Below are positions 51,601 through 54,364 of a stretch of DNA of 54,364 bases, in pieces (position 1 is the stretch's first letter; the number at the start of each line of letters is the position of its first letter). The stretch is from an uncultured Clostridia bacterium (GTDB lineage Bacteria; Bacillota; Clostridia; Christensenellales; UBA1242): assembly GCA_934747775.1 (NCBI GenBank), contig CAKVHA010000010.1:1-54364 (forward strand), written 5' to 3'. The translations under genes were made by a program, and so were the position numbers. Below the pieces are notes generated by a model. The model was not told where the DNA came from. It was given only the letters and a program-made list of their open reading frames with translations, and did not search any database.

Positions 51601-54364
51601 TTCGGATCAAACCGCATATACTGCTAGCATTACGGCAACAGCGGATAAAACAATTACATTCCGTAGGTTATCTAGTGGTGACGCGCTTGGGGCATATAGG
51701 TTTATATGGGTAAATCCTAGCACTGGCACGGCGGCGAACGAATACACAACCACAGTTACGGCAGCAACAACACTAAACCTATATTTGGTTGAGCAGTTTA
51801 AGTACAATACAACTGTGGGTATAAACAATACAGTGGACGGAGTAAACTTTACATCTATCCACAACGAAAAACCTTTAATTGAAATTACCAACGGCACAAA
51901 CGTTGGCTATGTAAACGGCAGTGGAAACACCACTAAGTTGGCAACAAGTGCAAGTGCTACTGGTGGAATGCCAGCAAATGGATATGCAGACTTTAACAGT
52001 GCTCCTGCATTTAAATGGAACCACACAGCGCTAGCACACCTAAGTGGCAGCACAACAGCATTGATTTACAACAACACTGGTTTTGCTACTGGTAGTTATA
52101 ACTACATTTCTGGGTACACTGGTGGAAGTGGAGCAACACATAAATTTGCGTCGACCACAAGTAGTGCAGTGTCTGGAAATGCAAACAGCATTACGCTTAA
52201 CCGCGTAGCTGGGGCAGTAGATGTTACTGCAAGCTTCCAAATTCTAACAAGAGTTGTTAGAACAAGGGTGGCAAATAGCGAGATTAGACAAGACAAATTT
52301 GAATACACTGGTTCTATATTTGCATACAATCCTAACACCGCACGTCAAGTTACGGTTTATGAAAACGGCATCACCGCGGGCATTACGCCAGTGCTTGACA
52401 CAAGCGGAACATTGTACAAGGCAGGAACAAGCGGCTTTAACGGCACAAGCACACATTCGTACTTTACAAACAGTATGATTGGAAGTGATTATGTTATTAA
52501 ATTTGTTGGAAATGTTACTTCACCTATTGGTGGCGAACCAACACAATATAGAGAATATCGCGTTGTTTGCGGATCGCTAATATTTGCAGTTCGTGAAGAC
52601 GAAGACGACACCTTAAACGGATCGTTTGCAAGAAAAATTTCGAGTATTTCCGACAATTTGGGTGCAAACAACTATATTGGTGGCAGCAACACTTCTCTTG
52701 GTGGTAGCAGCAAAATTAGTGATGCACTAATTGGTATTTATGGATTTGTTATGGGTGCTACGGCTGGCGAAACAGACAACGGCATTATGATAACATTTAC
52801 ATATTTCCCTATTATTAAAATTGCAAGTGCTGCAAAATTTGCAGACGACAAGGCATCGTTATACTCAACAGCAAACGCAACTACAATGCTTTACAACCAC
52901 GACACTTACACCGATGCAAGCGGAACAAGTCACGACTATGCTGGCGAAGGTAAAGTTGGTGCGGCTAATTCTACAGAAGGTACAATTTACTGGAAACATC
53001 AATATTATGCCGACGGCAACCCATTCTATGATTCAACAACTTTGCAAGATGATCCATATTTGTTTGCAGTAGGAAAGACGGTTCATGTTGTGTACAAAAT
53101 TAAAAACACTTACTTTGCTGGATTAAACTTTGCAGGTTTTGCATTGGGTTCGGGTTATTTGAGTGCTACTGCAACAACACTAACCAACAACATTATGGTT
53201 GGTGCAGGGCTTACAGCTGGTGGCAAGGAAACCAAGAATGTTTGGTATACAACCGTTGATAAAGACGGTAATGAAGGCAAAACAATGTTTGCTTACACTG
53301 CTACTGTTAGGGAAGACAGCGTAAACACAACATTTGAGCTTGTATTTACAATTAATTACGACCTTGAAAATCATCAACCTATAGACAACGTTTCTACATT
53401 CCAAATGAACGCTGTGTTTGAAGAAAAAACATACGATGTTAACATTAAATCGGTTAACCCTAGTAAAGTTGAGTATACTGATGCGGCTTATGTGAAGATT
53501 GCTGAATACAACAATGTTGATCGCACAGGAGCAGCAACATATTATTACTTTAATTCAATAGGTATGGGTAGTGATTGGACATTGTTAAATGGTTCTATTA
53601 CTGCTAAACTATATTACTTTGGTCAATACACATTGCTTGGAAACCTTGCAGATAGCGACACTTATGTTACAAGCAACGCAAACTACGAATTGTATAATCC
53701 AAACAAGTTTACTAGTAGCTTAGGTTTGAAAGACAGAAGAATTTCCGACAATGGAGCGTCTGGAACTAATGGTTGGAACTTCTCCAACATTACTGGAAAT
53801 GACACAATTTACATTTATGTTGTTAAATTGTTAACAGTTACAAACAACAATATTAAACTATACTTTACAGGTTGGAATAATGGCAGTTATGTTTCTCCAA
53901 ATGGCAGCAAGAAAAACCCTGTGATATTTAATTACAAGGCGGCTCTTGATGGTGATATGCAACTTGTTCCAACTCTAGAAAATGGTGTGCTTACTTTACT
54001 TGGCAAAGTTAAGTATTTAAGTGATACCAGTATCCAAGTTAAGGTTGTTATTAGTGGATTCAACACTAATAGCACCCTAGCTTCGGGTAGTTCGTTGTTT
54101 AGTTGTAAGGTTAGGGAAGACAAACAGCTAACCATTACAATTACTCAAGGAAATAAGTTATTCTTTGCTGATTCTACATTTGGTGGAAGGTATGGTGGAG
54201 ATTATGCTAATGGTAGTTTGGCTACCGGTGCTAATACAGCTAGCGGAAACTGGACTGGCAGCGGTTATACAACAACTACCGACAAACTTACCCCAGTTGC
54301 TGCTAATACACTTAGTTTACAATTAATTTGGTATGAGAGAGTATATCAAGTTACTACTAAGGAC
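39674..54364 (+). CDS. Giant secreted beta-helix/lectin-like surface protein (3' end outside window)
   Basis: One reading frame runs from the ATG at 39674 to the window edge: 14,691 bases, 4897 codons and no stop. Residues about 22-46 (LLRSIMLGLVLVLTSILGVV) are an uncleaved or cleaved signal segment. Three blocks begin with a 'G-x-G-T-x-x-(D/N)-P-(F/Y/L)-x-(I/V)' phrase (about residues 72, 723 and 2775), each followed by GLUG-type repeats such as GGFVGLAGG, GGFAG and AGFIGLNGG, indicating right-handed beta-helices. Residues about 1083-1260 resemble a LamG/concanavalin-like jelly roll (SLAFSGKGYIDLG). Composition is rich in Ser, Thr, Asn, Gly and Tyr, with few Cys. AAAGGAAG precedes the ATG. 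It probably mediates adhesion to host or polysaccharide. Confidence 0.9.
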   Translation, partial: MKSSKNKTVKPSFKVKHPYAYLLRSIMLGLVLVLTSILGVVGINAFSPKKQVEAADTNSWSSSSYMASGFDGGKGTSDNPFLIRTAGQLAYMIKFIDNTGGSVSYNGVTGGNGGYGKYFKLMADIDLGAHQWPGIGKQLTPNTTSELTATKLSNYTEGTSPFYKTAGTGTGGAFAGTFYGNGYQIKNLTIKPSTETAVATGRGLFNSMYYAAVYDLVLYEPVLDGNFTTPVGAFAGVAMRSNFYNCMTYTRWGGVNIGSETTSSEGIGYSTSYGRVRNTAAAGASGYDSSKLYVYSTGGFVGLAGGSNFRNCVNEIPVVSGYKTGGFAGTVTAKAFSSDSSIDNYIEYCSNRGSVFCSGSGTTYANIGGFVGYFYSNTNYWVVFNYCNNIANVRFKSYEYMDVTGVTFPSVGGFVGKSGATGTSSYPRFTGSYSTVINSLSYKPLDASRYSTTYTVYHGGLYGLIGQTSSSTFTYTGNKRSGFAFVGNGGYLYNGASSDTTKNYYASTLTAESTNITNSNSSYTLTSMAQTNFGKHWDSTNNVMVYNSTSTKGQAGNIGKGTYTGYVLQSYDSSGSRLNYNIIPSYVKTADYITYAGSMAVNYNMISKIKVAGTSSINVTSYSSYVGTGSWVSDSTNHQYMYYTSRGMKNSSISSDNEYQTGIILKNNENSVVRYTVKTYGYSGLVGYTTSGTVEPGNNFYIHIYAGRSNLNYEVTFEKVLLGSGSYSDPYQVWNAGDFELMLSDTTKYNKTGVYVKQMADFDLSYTSHTTTSDFYGHYMGNNKFVRFVGSTSTAMAAMFGQNHGVISDLVITSSSSAYVKNALIATHNYGTIDNIYISGYGGYFYTTGAFGAITRENYGKIFNCQNTGAFRLCRTDSSAVISFGGICNILRQIDPMKRPEVTGCSFSGNAYMHFGKTTSYDTSITYGASFDSQTTFGGIVGCVYYCSDFDISGNDMSGSFSIPKPASSTISDAASYNSTESFFTAGGIVGTIRGSYWTSPDRKLSDNQVVGLWCSYRNDSLKSTHIDEMKSTKVFANAPSGSTQQILIGHVVGDNNETYYHSSTNGFYNYNAMTGTGYTLKRSLAFSGKGYIDLGFTPNSNTAFEMKVKINNQADVRDTLLTTTGSTSTTRYGLAVGGYYGNHIGMFYGSASSSGAAIETNETDAGLKGNKAVTLKFFNGKLYYDNQMTHDFSSVSAFTGSGNLMIGEINSVFTGEIYYLKVYDTSSSKYELIHEFVPVENESSHKVGLYDIKRGMLSVKEVKGDDTGSVRAVGYTAPNSNNLYLPGAAYGKTDEYNLVYAIGTYNGINYSTSQPVGSNTVLSGYTNGYAKTLPEFIQAVRNTENNSNFTLDMQYWVFNESTFMNIRKPFNLRNKLTDIESPYKFIASSEMVNNLSISGAPGSSVKITYKTNTIYFADSWGVSAGASGTGKDLNFDSYDSNGNITVTVKTVLGLKILAAMINSDFFTSETGYKQAFNSTIPTVGKSVLTVKFSKSSFNLSGNYYWQPIDQTKLRKGSSSTSHGFKTVKFETVHLENLTVDPSLAKKAYENGIFLQSKLSYVTNNMDTKLYTSMYSSVISSNTANTSLYDIVGTDNIDTNQTWMKYGSLEYPVTSSDLSLQETSGIANVYTAKGLGAVARIINGGNSLTGGYKITRINIHNTINLAGLYWVPIHYKESTLLSVVFDANKYIKNMTIDGNHTMRDYLTRNAVTGYGSAGLGFVGYSNAEVKIYCGTPDTSVDTYGFENAYINATQGAAGAKYTNGYTNYYGGSSYIGVVVGNGQNITIGLSEIPSTFKLNGFYINSSRLNSNKGNTYVGGIVGYSKNLSLTYVHLSGNSAFNKEDTSITGITYVKNSCPSKINTLETDDIYGYLGMVGGFVMGELTCYSTGSGSSHNSKSQIYNVELNINGAAFDYGFFGGISGAAGNTTLTRLNVNGCSINVNGVYDGSRTYQDEFQISTINPARINPSSRTYNIEDTFIGINTNINYTCYNIPSRSYIPADLYSFKKIRYFTLGGGSNEIYKVYSLIVDTTLNYSIGSGSSYSSSLYCPISNQFIALGNQALFMLGRIDLTIGGNKALNYHNNANMLMTSSATYDAYLANSSYFTQALTHIYITDGIGNNSLSAPYNNSKCSRVRHLSASATSNYLTQAICSDMGESNVYLDNLQVTANTKEIDFASKGTLGNPCLTAGKNITFHSLNDNAKNFKFEVEYNNFSANTASATREAFYDNGVTYSPSSLGLGMWLADGYSLLFNSSRVEYNVRVYLKNSSSGNILDKGKSSTSAGGINLFNITQAEVDSYDTIRIVYESNYRYFAIKKDYIDSTHKFTADNISIDKTNNKANNYLSVVSETDNFIIMKAVYNTDADAWLDDTLSGMPSSVPNYTFDLNVSTGESNGPILQDSPYYFTSSPLYIYNVENATSANPTIGTTAISTYGTFSASSAGYTKLTFTITQSTSQSFGAESVDSIPFLKINSATLDSIDVISALAYDEENSTYSAMDKTIRMKELYFTTFDSTEPTKEYLSSATYSDLTAGNYSYTRVGYGTVMFGSTAGVSKLVFPVVTGMDFYGFGISKVQANSGINTITNSTNLSKIVKASDGAVNTYVVTYGTSTITVDIKSITGIGSSDAYTIFPIYKKGNAKLTVNYKVADSEGITHDLPNDALMEIVKAYGYLDTESNPLSNGVAVNVKVGTSHKLLFKTANLIYEVYISSDQISGVNVSSTSLARNKSINTYDFETVPVNEYESTNFTMPATDVTMTIEFRFWKLAEQRYNEPIEGNGTQDDPLLIGNALQFTTFMWAAKEQRAINNCSDVRSAYVKLTDDIYLNYNPITDEWADNGYGLADYMYGIRNFTGTFDGDGHKIFNYYSTHSGFIYLESTGVLKNVTFVNPMFGFGIRSAGFIGLNGGTVKNVGLITIDQSTLNNYIDDPNYANYRKVAIAGSQVPSGLYSSANVSIFGGTGTVEQFYTNVMLRTNGQYVTIHSSQTPSNFTVNNSYFANTFLTSYKHVSTSGNTLEIVLNATKFTNCIFDFSNGVGEDYYTDYYNGYWGNQDTSLLNIYAGNNEHSNNFIVARNDNTFYDYESWVNAMGLDTSNSDSADFARFKYLLNRHSGFVSGSNPEIYGDYVAGFTPIMLIQLAQLLTQNGVTINNWTVTDTGGATVSISGNYVTNWTWKGQSVSHSNIAGATLPSSVWSYQNIKTTAWNSQVNYGFPLLYDPNYLDGAKTVDIAAGTGAPGRNNFAYDTALVMDGSLYYGHHAPNKTTNGTLVPYADGQYYYDKYDDGTSYDVYEPMYPNAALGAANYPYTSGYPYDSSIGHENYYYDYEGNYFDVDGKVMFTKSATYPSYWEVTIEGTTFYVHEDKFAEGKLYSQASTDVQYKLNTLPIGGGEYYYSFGKQIVKAVAYVWGYEFDTTGSLVGNISNVGLIQQLNQYIYTMTGDSSVYDSNGNNVGWFEQISSPNQWQVYGGKIYFGQADGSGYWFTEPGYGCLEDPETVRVTDSTIIDALDHTSGEIIDNSDSYFTVFRIKDETLKAALGGRELIYVRRANKIGDRVYEIRYGNYAINGTFTLVEEAFDSNLVMPNKDSHVDTDGFVMKYRAYRAIVSGANDLSVRRIDLSQADQHADNIYKDTVAFSHFQTFTMNGSAEVGNTLSILGNGEFTDNNGNTTCTVDKWYNTLPSGLIRPVLHSYSGVIVDAYGNYKQTGMHQEKFDANNLTYILFGGGDGGSVIGTSLINNECYRDQTNQRMHYLVQDSETSYLSQYIASVTITDGDGNSETYETTVNKTTGALSNFLKSSGYLMLSPTNGEELGTIKIDSTFRRLDFNASLIAGNYTIKVVYGTLVKYDIVGANPTDVSFKANGVSMTSTSEYRLLLETSNQSRDSWTNANNLKIDKFTVNGTAKSTSGTSANNWYPDSYSNGSAKYVTAAYSFATTGYEVKVSVPGAKSTDGAYYINAPTEVKLEYTMDGGNTYTPITLTLNSDQTAYTASITATADKTITFRRLSSGDALGAYRFIWVNPSTGTAANEYTTTVTAATTLNLYLVEQFKYNTTVGINNTVDGVNFTSIHNEKPLIEITNGTNVGYVNGSGNTTKLATSASATGGMPANGYADFNSAPAFKWNHTALAHLSGSTTALIYNNTGFATGSYNYISGYTGGSGATHKFASTTSSAVSGNANSITLNRVAGAVDVTASFQILTRVVRTRVANSEIRQDKFEYTGSIFAYNPNTARQVTVYENGITAGITPVLDTSGTLYKAGTSGFNGTSTHSYFTNSMIGSDYVIKFVGNVTSPIGGEPTQYREYRVVCGSLIFAVREDEDDTLNGSFARKISSISDNLGANNYIGGSNTSLGGSSKISDALIGIYGFVMGATAGETDNGIMITFTYFPIIKIASAAKFADDKASLYSTANATTMLYNHDTYTDASGTSHDYAGEGKVGAANSTEGTIYWKHQYYADGNPFYDSTTLQDDPYLFAVGKTVHVVYKIKNTYFAGLNFAGFALGSGYLSATATTLTNNIMVGAGLTAGGKETKNVWYTTVDKDGNEGKTMFAYTATVREDSVNTTFELVFTINYDLENHQPIDNVSTFQMNAVFEEKTYDVNIKSVNPSKVEYTDAAYVKIAEYNNVDRTGAATYYYFNSIGMGSDWTLLNGSITAKLYYFGQYTLLGNLADSDTYVTSNANYELYNPNKFTSSLGLKDRRISDNGASGTNGWNFSNITGNDTIYIYVVKLLTVTNNNIKLYFTGWNNGSYVSPNGSKKNPVIFNYKAALDGDMQLVPTLENGVLTLLGKVKYLSDTSIQVKVVISGFNTNSTLASGSSLFSCKVREDKQLTITITQGNKLFFADSTFGGRYGGDYANGSLATGANTASGNWTGSGYTTTTDKLTPVAANTLSLQLIWYERVYQVTTKD

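Noticed and set aside
41067..54135. Short open frames on both strands inside the giant gene (for example 49329-49559 and 51607-51897)
   Set aside because: They lie in other frames of a continuous 4897-codon frame, have no ribosome binding sites and low-complexity products.

Overview
This AT-rich window looks like a chromosomal piece of a fermentative, anaerobic, low-GC Gram-positive bacterium (Clostridia-like Bacillota). The signs are the 23S-5S rRNA tail, the secG-rnr-smpB-ssrA gene order, Shine-Dalgarno sites of the AGGAGG type, a clostridial-type glutamyl-tRNA synthetase with an N-terminal extension, and a single-chain pyruvate:ferredoxin oxidoreductase. TAA, TAG and TGA all act as stops (genetic code 11). 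I cannot name the species. Nearly all genes lie on the + strand, away from the rRNA operon.

Layout. 1-630: 3' end of 23S rRNA, 5S rRNA and terminator. 780-3530: a possible attenuated leader, then a three-gene ABC-2 exporter. 3550-5570: a small XRE-type regulator facing a surface-protein gene across two identical operator-like inverted repeats that bracket a consensus promoter. 5580-5970: tRNA-Asn and divergent promoters. 5998-10980: an unrecognised protein, an RpiB-like isomerase, a PepSY-type lipoprotein, a membrane-anchored protein, HflX with a JAMM-like N-terminal domain, and a cysteine-rich micro-protein. 11000-14960: a 1245-residue secreted, membrane-anchored Ig-like surface protein, whose C-terminal part is duplicated in the regulated 531-residue protein at 3888. 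15049-20645: two small membrane proteins, then uvrB-uvrA behind a LexA/DinR-like box. 20750-24423: secG-rnr-smpB-tmRNA. 24482-29760: a coiled-coil membrane protein, a ComEC-like metallo-beta-lactamase-fold protein, and a shikimate-kinase-like protein without its P-loop that overlaps transketolase. 29906-33412: pyruvate:ferredoxin oxidoreductase on the minus strand. 33537-38759: truA, a membrane protein/lipoprotein pair, and gltX. 38760-39673: a 0.9-kb intergenic region with an unusual repeat element. 39674 to the window end: one uninterrupted reading frame of at least 4897 codons, a giant secreted beta-helix-type surface protein whose 3' end lies outside the window.

How it fits together. Core functions are translation and its quality control (rRNA, tRNA-Asn, HflX, TruA, GltX, RNase R, SmpB, tmRNA), excision repair (UvrAB), secretion (SecG) and fermentative carbon metabolism (POR, transketolase, RpiB-like). 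Around this sits a large investment in the cell surface: two related Ig-like proteins, one with its own regulator, plus the giant protein, two lipoproteins and several single-pass membrane proteins. The most novel-looking parts are the operator-controlled short paralogue of the large surface protein, the giant open reading frame, the JAMM-like HflX domain, the P-loop-less kinase coupled to transketolase, and the repeat element at 39.0-39.3 kb.
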